NCBI GenBank assembly: GCA_014377155.1
Contig: JACMQD010000250.1
Location: forward strand, 1-5,890
Length of the DNA: 5,890 nucleotides
Direction of reading: 5' to 3'
Source: Herminiimonas sp.
GTDB taxonomy: Bacteria > Pseudomonadota > Gammaproteobacteria > Burkholderiales > Burkholderiaceae
A program made the position numbers and the translations under genes. Positions 1 to 5,596 of this stretch are shown in pieces (positions within the stretch are counted from its first letter, which is position 1; every line of letters begins with the position of its first letter). The notes below the pieces were generated by a model. The model was not told the origin of the DNA, did no database searches, and was given only the letters and a program-made list of their open reading frames with translations.

Positions 1-149
1 ACGATCTGGACCTGCACATCCTGCACATCCGGGAATGCTTCGATGGGAAGATTGACGAGCGCACGGAAACCGAGCAGGGCAAGGGCCACTGTCAGAATCC
101 AGATGAAAAGGCGTTGGGTCAGGACAAAGTCCACTAACCTAATGAACAT
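1..149 (-). CDS. HME-RND efflux pump, inner-membrane permease (CzcA/CusA type), N-terminal fragment
   Basis: Only the first 49 codons lie in the window; the gene continues past position 1. The translation begins MFIRLVDFVLTQRLFIWIL, then a hydrophobic stretch (about residues 14-28, first membrane helix), then LPIEAFPDVQDVQVQI. The short cytoplasmic N-terminus, the first helix and a following NLPIEAFPDV motif are the usual opening of heavy-metal RND pumps, where the periplasmic porter domain begins. The family works as a proton-driven trimer joined to the adaptor and outer-membrane channel encoded just upstream. The ATG at 149-147 overlaps the adaptor gene by 11 nt. A strong Shine-Dalgarno (GGAGG, plus-strand 159-163) sits 9 nt upstream inside the adaptor gene, which fixes this start. 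Metal selectivity cannot be judged because the residues of the transport path are outside the window. Family assignment is firm; substrate is unknown. Confidence 0.9.
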   Translation of the reverse strand, partial: MFIRLVDFVLTQRLFIWILTVALALLGFRALVNLPIEAFPDVQDVQVQI

Positions 150-1314
150 TGCCCTTGACCTCCGCGTTTAGAAGGAACGCGCCTTCTATCACCACGCTCT
201 CACCGTCGGCGATGCCGTCGGTGATGAAGGTAGTGTCGCTGCTGGATCGCGCAACCGACACGCGACGCTTCAGGAAGGTGCCTGGTGCCGTCTGCACAAA
301 AACAAAACTTGCCAGTCCATCCACGTATAGACTTGTGTTGGGCAGTGCGATTGCCTGCTGATTTGTAGCATCCGATAGGAACGATACTTTTACGAACATT
401 TCGGGCTTGAGCTTGCGGCTGACATTGCGCACGGCACAGCGAACCTGTACCCGCCGCGTGGTGGGATCGAGGACTGGCGCTACCTTTTCGACCGTCACTG
501 CAAAATGTTCATCCGGCCAGGCATCGCTGGTCACGCTTACCCGCGTACCTTCGTGAATGCCTGCAGCAACCTGTTCTGGTACGTCGACGATCGCCCACAG
601 GTTGTCCAGATCCGTAATGACAAAAAGCGGATACGCCAGATCCGGACGCACTTCCTGCCCGGGATTCACCTGACGCTCAGAAACGGTTCCAGCCAGTGGT
701 GCGCGTAGCCAAAAAATACCGTCCTGGCCTCCCGTTGCATGCAGGTTCTTCAGGCGTTGTGCAGCACGGCGTGTCTCGGCGCTGGCCTGCTCGAGGTCGG
801 CTTGCGCACTTTCATAATCTTTTGCAGCCATCACCTGGCCGTCGAACAGGAGCCTGGCACGCGCGAACGCCCGCGTTTTTCGGCTTTCGTCGGCCCGTGC
901 CTTTTGAAGATCAGCTTGAGCGGTGGCAAGGTCCGGCGCATCCAGTTCAGCGAGAGCATCAAATTTGGCGACCTTGTCCCCTAGTTCGACCTTGAGCTTC
1001 GTGACCCGGCCTGTGACTGGCGAACTGACGCGGGTGGTCCGATTTTCGTCGTATGCAATCCTCCCGAACAAGGGTTCGGATACCGGTAACGGCACCCGAC
1101 GTGCTGTCATCACCTGAATGGATGCCAGTTGCACCCCTTGTGCTGGGAATGACACCGTACCCGGCGGAAATGGATCGTGTTCCCGTTTCTCGGACTTTGC
1201 AGCTGACGGCCCAAGGGTCAAGGTGCCGGTTTTCGTAAAGTAGATGCCGGTGGCAATGCAAATGACACCCGCGATGATGGCGACCGCGCTTTTGATTTTT
1301 ACTTGCATGTTCAT
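139..1314 (-). CDS. RND efflux periplasmic adaptor subunit (membrane fusion protein, CzcB/CusB type)
   Basis: A 391-residue HlyD/CzcB-type adaptor that bridges the inner-membrane pump and the outer-membrane channel. Domains in order: an N-terminal membrane anchor or uncleaved signal (about residues 8-25); first half of the lipoyl/barrel-sandwich domain (about 95-125, SPVTGRVTKLKVELGDKV); an alpha-helical coiled-coil hairpin (about 129-192); second lipoyl half (about 203-222, LRAPLAGTVSERQVNPGQEV); a beta-barrel (about 235-312, including PTTRRVQVRCAVRN and LKPEMFVKV); and a membrane-proximal domain to the end. The ATG at 1314 forms an ATGA overlap with the channel gene's stop, and a GAGGA Shine-Dalgarno lies 9 nt upstream (plus-strand 1324-1328), favouring this ATG over the one two codons later. 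The protein is clearly shorter than classical CzcB (roughly 500 residues) and has no His-rich metal-binding stretch, so it belongs to the compact adaptor form. Metal or other cation efflux is inferred from the family and neighbours. Confidence 0.95.
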   Translation of the reverse strand: MNMQVKIKSAVAIIAGVICIATGIYFTKTGTLTLGPSAAKSEKREHDPFPPGTVSFPAQGVQLASIQVMTARRVPLPVSEPLFGRIAYDENRTTRVSSPVTGRVTKLKVELGDKVAKFDALAELDAPDLATAQADLQKARADESRKTRAFARARLLFDGQVMAAKDYESAQADLEQASAETRRAAQRLKNLHATGGQDGIFWLRAPLAGTVSERQVNPGQEVRPDLAYPLFVITDLDNLWAIVDVPEQVAAGIHEGTRVSVTSDAWPDEHFAVTVEKVAPVLDPTTRRVQVRCAVRNVSRKLKPEMFVKVSFLSDATNQQAIALPNTSLYVDGLASFVFVQTAPGTFLKRRVSVARSSSDTTFITDGIADGESVVIEGAFLLNAEVKGNVH

Positions 1315-2690
1315 TGCAGGGCGTCCTCGTTTTCGGGACCTAATGGGACCGTGCTGGATTTGGCGAAGGACACGCGCGCATCGAGCGCATCGAGCTGCGT
1401 CTGGCGCAGTGTGCGCCGCACGTCGAGAACATCCATGATGCTGATGGCGCCATGTTCGAATGCAAATTCGGCAGCGGCGGCGGATTGAATCGCAGCCGGC
1501 AGGAGTTCCGACTCATAGCGTGCGAGTCGTTCTGCAGCAACCTGCCGTTCATGAAGCGTGAGCAAGACCTCGGTGTTTGCAGCGTCGACTACCTTGAGAC
1601 GCGTTTCCTTTGCGGAAGCCAACGCTGCGGCAGCACTTCGAATCTCACCGTCAAATTCATAACGAAGAAACAGCGGAATCTGTATTGAGATTGAAAAGCT
1701 GTTGCCGGACCCTTGCTGATTCATCGCACTTGTTGGGTAATGGTCGGCCTGTAGGCCAATTGAGACGTCGCGCGTACGAGCGGCAAGCGCAAGTCGATAC
1801 CCGCGTTCTGACGCCTTTACGCGTGCTGCGGCAGCACGTACATCGGCGCGGGCGGCCACGATCGCATCGGCATCAGTCTTTGGAGCGGTGACAAGCTGCG
1901 GCCAGTCATCGCCGGGGACGATGGTGTCTGCCAGCGCGTTATGTCCCATCAGCGATGCAAGCAGGTGCTGTACTCGCGTCACTTCTGCCTGCGCCATCGT
2001 CGCGTCGTTGCGTGCACGCAGGGCATCGACCTGCAACCGTGCCACGTCCGAAGGCGCCAGATCTCCGGCGCGCTGCCGCTTGCGCGCGGCGTCGACTGTC
2101 GCACCATAGAGTTCAACCGTCTGTTCGATGAGCCGCGCTTTATCGCGGACGGCCATCAGATCGTAATAAGCCTGGCGAACCGCAACGCGGAGTTGGCGGG
2201 CGGCATCGGCGCTGTCGAGACGCGATGCATCCAGTTGAAACAAGGCATTTTGCTCGCGTAGAGCACGCTTGTCGCCCCGTTCGAAAAGCTGGTCCACGCG
2301 GATTGCGGTATCAACCGTCTTGCTACGAAGATCACCGCTGCCAATGCCGAGTCTTGGATTGATTCCCAACGTTTGTACGGTCACCGTAGGGTTGGGGGCG
2401 GCCGCCGCGATTTCGCGAGCGGACGCCGCTGCCTCCACGCTGAGACGCGCAAGTAAAATATCATGGTTATCGCGCAAAGCGATACGCTCGGCATCGCGCA
2501 AATGTAACCCCTGCATCTGCGCTGCAGACCCAGTATCAGGCGATGCAGATTGTGCCAACGCCGGCATTCCAAGAATAAGCAATCCCGCAATTTTCCACAT
2601 CCGCATCCAGAAGAAGGCTGCGAGAACAGCGAACCCCCGCCTGAGTGCCTGCCAGAAACGCCGACAGGGAGGTGAACTGAACCGCATCAC
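1311..2690 (-). CDS. TolC-family outer-membrane efflux channel (CzcC type)
   Basis: A 459-residue outer-membrane factor forming the exit duct of the RND system. Two outer-membrane-efflux repeats are visible (about residues 63-250 and 273-445), each rich in long Ala/Arg/Gln helices, with typical segments such as AVRQAYYDLMAVRDKARLIE and AGDLAPSDVARLQVDALRAR. The start is uncertain. The frame opens with GTG ATG (2690-2685) directly after the TAG of the upstream gene, giving about 30 extra residues. A classical signal peptide starts only at Met29/Met31 (ATG at 2606 or 2600): WKIAGLLILGMPALA, with likely cleavage before Gln47. No strong Shine-Dalgarno is seen at any candidate; a weak GAG/AGGTG lies before the GTG/ATG pair. 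The gene abuts the lipoprotein gene upstream and overlaps the adaptor gene by 4 nt (ATGA), so translation is probably coupled. Family assignment is firm; the N-terminus is not. Confidence 0.93.
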   Translation of the reverse strand: MMRFSSPPCRRFWQALRRGFAVLAAFFWMRMWKIAGLLILGMPALAQSASPDTGSAAQMQGLHLRDAERIALRDNHDILLARLSVEAAASAREIAAAAPNPTVTVQTLGINPRLGIGSGDLRSKTVDTAIRVDQLFERGDKRALREQNALFQLDASRLDSADAARQLRVAVRQAYYDLMAVRDKARLIEQTVELYGATVDAARKRQRAGDLAPSDVARLQVDALRARNDATMAQAEVTRVQHLLASLMGHNALADTIVPGDDWPQLVTAPKTDADAIVAARADVRAAAARVKASERGYRLALAARTRDVSIGLQADHYPTSAMNQQGSGNSFSISIQIPLFLRYEFDGEIRSAAAALASAKETRLKVVDAANTEVLLTLHERQVAAERLARYESELLPAAIQSAAAAEFAFEHGAISIMDVLDVRRTLRQTQLDALDARVSFAKSSTVPLGPENEDALQ

Positions 2691-3050
2691 CTACTCGGCC
2701 GAGAGTGCACGCGTTACACGTGCGAGCTTTCCAGCATCGCAATCCGCCGGGAATATCTCGACCTGCGTACCCAGCGCGGTGGATACGCCTGCAGCGACCT
2801 CGGCAATCTCGACTCCCACGAACCGCCGCTGAAAGCGCTGTACCTTGACGAACCGGCGGCCGGTGCGTTCTGCGGCTGGTAACGCTGCCAGGCAAGGTGG
2901 CAGATTGACCCCGGGTGTATCGATGTTGATGAATTCCACAATTTCGCCGCGCCTGGCGCCATGCTCCCAGTCGATGAGCGGTACACCGGCACATGCAGCC
3001 AGACTACCGGCCGTCCCGCAGTAAAGAAGGGTGCGATATAAGAAATCCAT
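2691..3050 (-). CDS. Small putative lipoprotein or exported protein, first gene of the efflux operon
   Basis: A 119-residue protein that I do not recognise. The N-terminus (MDFLYRTLLYCGTAGSLAAC) has one Arg, a short hydrophobic core and a lipobox-like LAAC with Cys20 as the possible lipid-attachment site; the n-region is weakly charged, so an ordinary exported protein is also possible. The mature part is about 100 residues, beta-rich in appearance (GEIVEFINIDTPG, RRFVKVQRF, GTQVEIFPADC), with two cysteines (Cys53, Cys104) that could form a periplasmic disulfide. There are no His clusters. It is the promoter-proximal gene, its stop codon touching the start of the channel gene, so it probably serves the same envelope process: an accessory lipoprotein, a metal-binding or regulatory periplasmic protein (a position analogous to CzcI, without visible similarity), or an SlyB-like small beta domain. 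These are guesses. A weak GAAG lies about 10 nt before the ATG. Coding status is supported by operon packing and length. Confidence 0.75.
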   Translation of the reverse strand: MDFLYRTLLYCGTAGSLAACAGVPLIDWEHGARRGEIVEFINIDTPGVNLPPCLAALPAAERTGRRFVKVQRFQRRFVGVEIAEVAAGVSTALGTQVEIFPADCDAGKLARVTRALSAE

Positions 3051-3063
3051 ATTATTAACGCTT

Positions 3064-3099
3064 CGATAAAAAGAAACACTGCGATAAAAAGTTTACACT
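3064..3099. repeat. Imperfect tandem direct repeat, candidate response-regulator site
   Basis: Two copies: CGATAAAAAGAAACACT (3064-3080) and CGATAAAAAGTTTACACT (3082-3099). The ten-base core CGATAAAAAG is identical and its copies start 18 bp apart; the ACACT ends are also shared, with one base inserted in the second copy. OmpR-family regulators usually bind tandem direct repeats as head-to-tail dimers, and this pair lies 15-50 bp upstream of the efflux operon start, so it is the best candidate operator for that operon. The spacing is a little shorter than two helical turns. Binding is inferred. Confidence 0.5.
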
Positions 3100-3124
3100 C
3101 CGCGAGATCCGGGTTCGAGCAGCC

Positions 3125-3156
3125 ACTCGCTCGGGCCCCCACTTGCTCGGGCCCCA
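3125..3156. repeat. Tandem 16-bp direct repeat with GGGCCC core
   Basis: Two adjacent units, ACTCGCTCGGGCCCCC (3125-3140) and ACTTGCTCGGGCCCCA (3141-3156), differ at two positions. The first ten bases of GCTCGGGCCC in each unit (3129-3138 and 3145-3154) can pair, as RNA with two G-U pairs, with GGGTTCGAGC at 3111-3120, so the leader of the regulator mRNA could form either of two hairpins if transcription starts upstream of about 3111. Function is unknown; it could be a duplicated binding site, a leader structure or simple slippage. Confidence 0.5.
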
Positions 3157-3190
3157 ATCATATGAAACCAACCTTGCCCGAACCTTGCTG

Positions 3191-3195
3191 AAGGA
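3191..3195 (+). promoter_or_regulatory. Ribosome binding site of the response-regulator gene
   Basis: AAGGA lies 6 nt before the ATG at 3202 and supports that start. It is immediately preceded by an 8-base direct repeat AACCTTGC (3170-3177 and 3181-3188, 11 bp apart). Confidence 0.8.
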
Positions 3196-3201
3196 CTGCA
3201 C

Positions 3202-3879
3202 ATGCGTCTGCTGGTAGTTGAGGACGATCTCGAACTTGCGAATGGACTCGTCAATGCGTTGGGCCAGTCCCATCATGCTGCGGAAGCGGTACACACGGCG
3301 CAGTCGGCAATGAGCGCCTGTGCCGTCACGCAGTACGACCTGGTAATTCTGGATCTCACCCTTCCTGACGGCGATGGAATCGAGCTGATGCGCCGCCTGC
3401 GTCACCTTGGTCTCACTGCGCCGGTTTTGCTCTTGACGGCCCGGGACCATCTTCAAGACCGCATCAACGGGCTCGATGCAGGTGCGGACGATTACCTGAC
3501 CAAGCCGTTCGAACTGGGCGAACTTGAGGCACGCATTCGCGCGCTGGTCCGTCGCGGGATTTCAACCGACCCATTGTTGAATTTTGGTACTGTCAAGTTG
3601 GACCCGGCCACACGCGAGCTCACCGTGCGGGGTGCGCCGGTTACGCTTACGGCTCGCGAACTCGCTGTCCTTGAACAACTGCTACGCCGACCGGGACGCG
3701 TGGTCAGCAAACAGCAGATGATTGAATCGCTTTATACCTGGGACCAGGATGTGAACCCGTCCATGATCGAAGTGTTCGTGAGCAGGCTTCGCCGAAAGCT
3801 TGAGCAAGCCGATGCCGGCATCGCGATTCGCGCGCTGCGTGGACTAGGTTATCGTCTGGAGCACGAGACCGATGCCTGA
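3202..3879 (+). CDS. Two-component response regulator, OmpR/PhoB family (TctD/QseB-like)
   Basis: A 225-residue transcription regulator of normal family length. The receiver domain (about 1-118) has the acidic pair Asp8/Asp9, the phospho-acceptor Asp51 (DLVILDLTLPDGDG), Thr79 and Lys101 in the KPF motif, so all phosphorylation residues are present. The winged-helix DNA-binding domain (about 127-220) shows LTARELAVLEQLLRRPGRVV, the recognition-helix region IEVFVSRLRRKL and the wing RALRGLGYRLE. A good AAGGA Shine-Dalgarno supports the start. The stop overlaps the kinase gene by 8 nt, so the two are cognate partners made from one message. It is divergent from the efflux operon and probably activates that operon once phosphorylated; it may also control its own promoter. 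The receiver and linker resemble the QseB/TctD branch, but the family level (OmpR type) is what is secure; the target is inferred from position. Confidence 0.95.
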   Translation: MRLLVVEDDLELANGLVNALGQSHHAAEAVHTAQSAMSACAVTQYDLVILDLTLPDGDGIELMRRLRHLGLTAPVLLLTARDHLQDRINGLDAGADDYLTKPFELGELEARIRALVRRGISTDPLLNFGTVKLDPATRELTVRGAPVTLTARELAVLEQLLRRPGRVVSKQQMIESLYTWDQDVNPSMIEVFVSRLRRKLEQADAGIAIRALRGLGYRLEHETDA

Positions 3880-5302
3880 TCCAGTTGCGTGGAGCCTGCG
3901 GCGTAGGCTGCTGGTGCGCTTGGGCGTGCCGCTGTCACTGATTCTGATAGTAGGCGCGGTCGGAACATTTGCGGTAGCAAGCCACATCGGTGCATTCGTG
4001 CATGATCGATGGCTACTCGATTCCGCAATGACACTGGCACAACAAATCAAGCCGGCAGGCGGTCGAATCGTACTCGACCTGCCCAAATCGGCGATGGAAA
4101 TGTTTGAATGGGACACGATCGATCATGTCTTCGAGCAGGTGCGGTCCGAAAAGAACGGCGCATTTTTTGGGAATGCGGCGATCCCAATGCCCGCCTTGCA
4201 ACTGTCATTGGGTGAACCCATTTTCTACAACGCGACGATCAACGGGCACCCTACCCGCATCGTCGCGGTTGCCATGAACAATCCGGCAGAGCCGGGCGAC
4301 AGGATCGTTGTTCAGGTTGCTGAAACCATGCTCAAGCGTAAGGCGTTAGTGGCGGAGATCCTGACTTTTGCGGTGCCATTGCAGATTGCGATTTTCATCA
4401 TCGCAGTGCTGGCGATCTTAATTGCAGTTAAATCAAGCTTGCGCTTCCTAAACAATATCGCTGCAGAACTATCACAATACAATCCTGACGCACTGGTTCC
4501 TGTAGCGCAGATCGAGACGGCGCCACTCGAAATCAAGCCACTGCTCAATTCAATCAACCAGCTGATTGCCAAGGTTGCAGACGCGCAGGAGACCCAGAGT
4601 CGTTTTATCGCAAACGCAACGCACCAGCTGCGCACGCCGCTCGCAACGCTTCAAGTACAAACCGAGCGGGCCCTTCGGGAGGTGGATCCGACCCGACATC
4701 GAGAGGCCCTTGCACACGTAAAGGTTGCCCTGGAGCGTCTGGGCCATCTGGCGCGACAGCTTCTGACGCTTGCTCGATCGGAGCGATCGGCAGAGGCAGC
4801 GTTACAAATGAGGCCGGTCGATCTGGTACAACTTGCACGTGACGAAATCGAGGAATGGGTGGACGCGGCGATCCTCCGCGAAATCGATCTGGGTCTAGAG
4901 GCACCTGCCAGTCCCGTGTCAATTGATGGAGAGCCGCACCTCATCCGCGAGATGATCGGCAATCTTGTGGACAATGCCATCCGATATGGCAATGCACGCG
5001 GTGCGGTGACGATTGGCGTCTTCACGAACCCTGTTCGACTGTATGTAGACAATGATGGCGAACGAATTCCACCCCTTGAGCGAAGTCGGGTTTTGGAGCG
5101 CTTTTACCGGCGCACATTAACCACTGTTGACGGCTGCGGACTTGGGCTTGCAATTGCGAATGAGATAGCCGAGAGACACAGTGCGACGTTGATCATCACG
5201 GATAGCCCGAGCCGAAGGGGAACCCGGGTATCCGTCGTTTTTACTTCTGCGCTTCGAATCGAACCGCTAGCTTTCCAGCACCATAACGCGACCAAGACAT
5301 AG
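3872..5302 (+). CDS. Membrane sensor histidine kinase with 2CSK_N-type periplasmic domain (TctE/QseC-like)
   Basis: A 476-residue inner-membrane kinase. Order: N-terminal basic segment (SLRRRLLVRL), first membrane helix (about 15-37), a periplasmic region of about 125 residues, second membrane helix (about 163-187), a HAMP-like linker (about 188-245), the dimerisation/phosphoacceptor helix with His251 (FIANATHQLRTPLATL), and the ATPase domain with N box (Asn364, Asn368 in NLVDNAIRYG), G1-like NDGERIP (394-400), F box (RFYR, Phe411) and G2 box (GCGLGL, 421-426). The periplasmic part, with LLDSAMTLAQQI, GGRIVLDLP and GEPIFYNATINGHPTRI, matches the 2CSK_N pattern of TctE-like sensors rather than the CusS/CzcS sensor. 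The G1 box lacks the textbook DxGxG (Asn394 and Arg398 replace Asp and Gly), a variation also seen in CusS-like kinases, so activity is expected. A GGAG lies 10 nt before the ATG. About 16 residues extend past the usual end of the fold. The ligand is unknown: a metal, or a metal-carboxylate complex, is possible. Confidence 0.94.
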   Translation: MPDPVAWSLRRRLLVRLGVPLSLILIVGAVGTFAVASHIGAFVHDRWLLDSAMTLAQQIKPAGGRIVLDLPKSAMEMFEWDTIDHVFEQVRSEKNGAFFGNAAIPMPALQLSLGEPIFYNATINGHPTRIVAVAMNNPAEPGDRIVVQVAETMLKRKALVAEILTFAVPLQIAIFIIAVLAILIAVKSSLRFLNNIAAELSQYNPDALVPVAQIETAPLEIKPLLNSINQLIAKVADAQETQSRFIANATHQLRTPLATLQVQTERALREVDPTRHREALAHVKVALERLGHLARQLLTLARSERSAEAALQMRPVDLVQLARDEIEEWVDAAILREIDLGLEAPASPVSIDGEPHLIREMIGNLVDNAIRYGNARGAVTIGVFTNPVRLYVDNDGERIPPLERSRVLERFYRRTLTTVDGCGLGLAIANEIAERHSATLIITDSPSRRGTRVSVVFTSALRIEPLAFQHHNATKT

Positions 5303-5425
5303 GGCCTGCGAGCAGTTGAACCGCACTGGGTTGTGTGGCGAGACCTGCATTTTGAATGGCAACTACCCTAAGGCGCCACCGCTGATCAACGCCAAGATTT
5401 TGTGTGGATAGGTCCATAGTCATGA
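5303..5425 (+). other. Non-coding or degraded stretch after the kinase gene
   Basis: All three forward frames carry stops and no start codon has a good ribosome binding site. No stem-loop followed by a T-run is seen, so the kinase operon has no visible intrinsic terminator here. Any junction that removed the 5' part of the downstream remnant gene should lie in or near this stretch. Confidence 0.5.
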
Positions 5426-5587
5426 AAAAACGCGACGACACCGGCCGGTGCGGAAAAAGCGATTGATATGCTGTCTGCAAACACCGGCTTTCCACCCAAG
5501 CACCGGGCGGCAGCTGCTCGATCGAATTGGGTCGGACGCGACGGGACGCCGACGAACGTCATTCAACGAACCGCCAAAGCTTTTTAG
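5426..5587 (+). pseudogene. 3' remnant of an unidentified gene upstream of the hydrolase
   Basis: An open frame of 53 codons follows a TGA at 5423-5425 and ends at TAG 5585-5587, with no credible start of its own; the only internal ATG (5468) lacks a ribosome binding site. The translation reads like a real protein C-terminus, including EKAIDMLSANTGFPPKHR, NWVGRDGTPTNVIQ and the end RTAKAF. Its TAG overlaps the Shine-Dalgarno of the next gene (TAGGAG), which is how genes in an operon are normally packed. By contrast, the other frame that stays open here, leading into the hydrolase, gives low-complexity Arg-rich sequence. I read it as the tail of a gene whose front was lost, leaving it fused to the end of the kinase operon. 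I do not recognise the family. It could still be a chance open frame; the packing is the main argument against that. Confidence 0.45.
5439..5450. repeat. Perfect 12-bp palindrome
   Basis: CACCGGCCGGTG is identical on both strands, flanked by A-runs (5425-5430 and 5454-5458). It lies inside the remnant open frame. It has no loop-and-T-run layout of a terminator on the plus strand. It may be chance in GC-rich DNA. Confidence 0.4.
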
Positions 5588-5590
5588 GAG
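5586..5590 (+). promoter_or_regulatory. Strong ribosome binding site for the hydrolase start
   Basis: AGGAG sits 6 nt before the ATG at 5597. This is the best-formed start signal in the right-hand part of the window. It marks 5597 as the original start, although the frame read from that ATG stops after nine codons. Confidence 0.7.
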
Positions 5591-5596
5591 ATCGCA

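Larger units (their letters stand above)
3051..3201. promoter_or_regulatory. Divergent control region between the efflux operon and the two-component operon
   Basis: A 151-bp gap between two divergent start codons that must hold the promoters of both operons. The left third (about 3051-3100) is AT-rich, in contrast with the GC-rich surroundings, and carries a near-repeat of about 18 bp. The middle has a 16-bp tandem repeat, and the right end an 11-bp-spaced repeat plus the ribosome binding site of the regulator gene. No convincing sigma-70 -35/-10 pair was found on either strand. A TTTACA (3092-3097) resembles a -35 but has no good -10 at the right distance, and an AATAAT touches the lipoprotein start on the minus strand. 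Weak core elements fit promoters that need an activator, here probably the neighbouring response regulator. This is inference from position and repeats. Confidence 0.6.

Noticed and set aside
2269..2832. 187-residue plus-strand open frame opposite the channel and lipoprotein genes
   Set aside because: A shadow of two well-supported minus-strand genes: Ser/Arg/Ala-rich, no ribosome binding site, no motif.
3055..3456. 133-residue minus-strand open frame across the control region and the regulator's 5' half
   Set aside because: Antisense to a clear receiver domain and running through the divergent promoter region; no family features.
5051..5071. Atypical G1 box (NDGERIP) of the kinase as a sign of a dead enzyme
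   Set aside because: His251, both N-box Asn, the F box and the G2 box are intact, and Asn-x-Gly versions of G1 occur in working CusS-like kinases.
5425..5460. Palindrome 5439-5450 with flanking A-runs as an intrinsic terminator
   Set aside because: The palindrome has no proper loop, there is no T-run after it on the plus strand, and on the minus strand the T-run is separated by 8 nt from the stem.
5422..5466. 14-codon small frame MKKRDDTGRCGKSD
   Set aside because: Only a weak AGG 9 nt upstream, very short, and it overlaps the better-supported remnant frame.
5241..5495. 84-residue minus-strand open frame over the kinase 3' end and the following gap
   Set aside because: No ribosome binding site before its ATG codons, third-position GC of only about half in the part checked, no recognisable motif, and it overlaps conserved kinase coding sequence. 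It also contradicts the better plus-strand open frame 5426-5587.
5527..5596. ATG at 5527 as the start of the hydrolase
   Set aside because: The first 23 codons are Arg-rich and unlike the family, no Shine-Dalgarno precedes that ATG, and the strong AGGAG/ATG at 5586-5599 lies inside; the leader looks like a shadow of the 5426-5587 frame.
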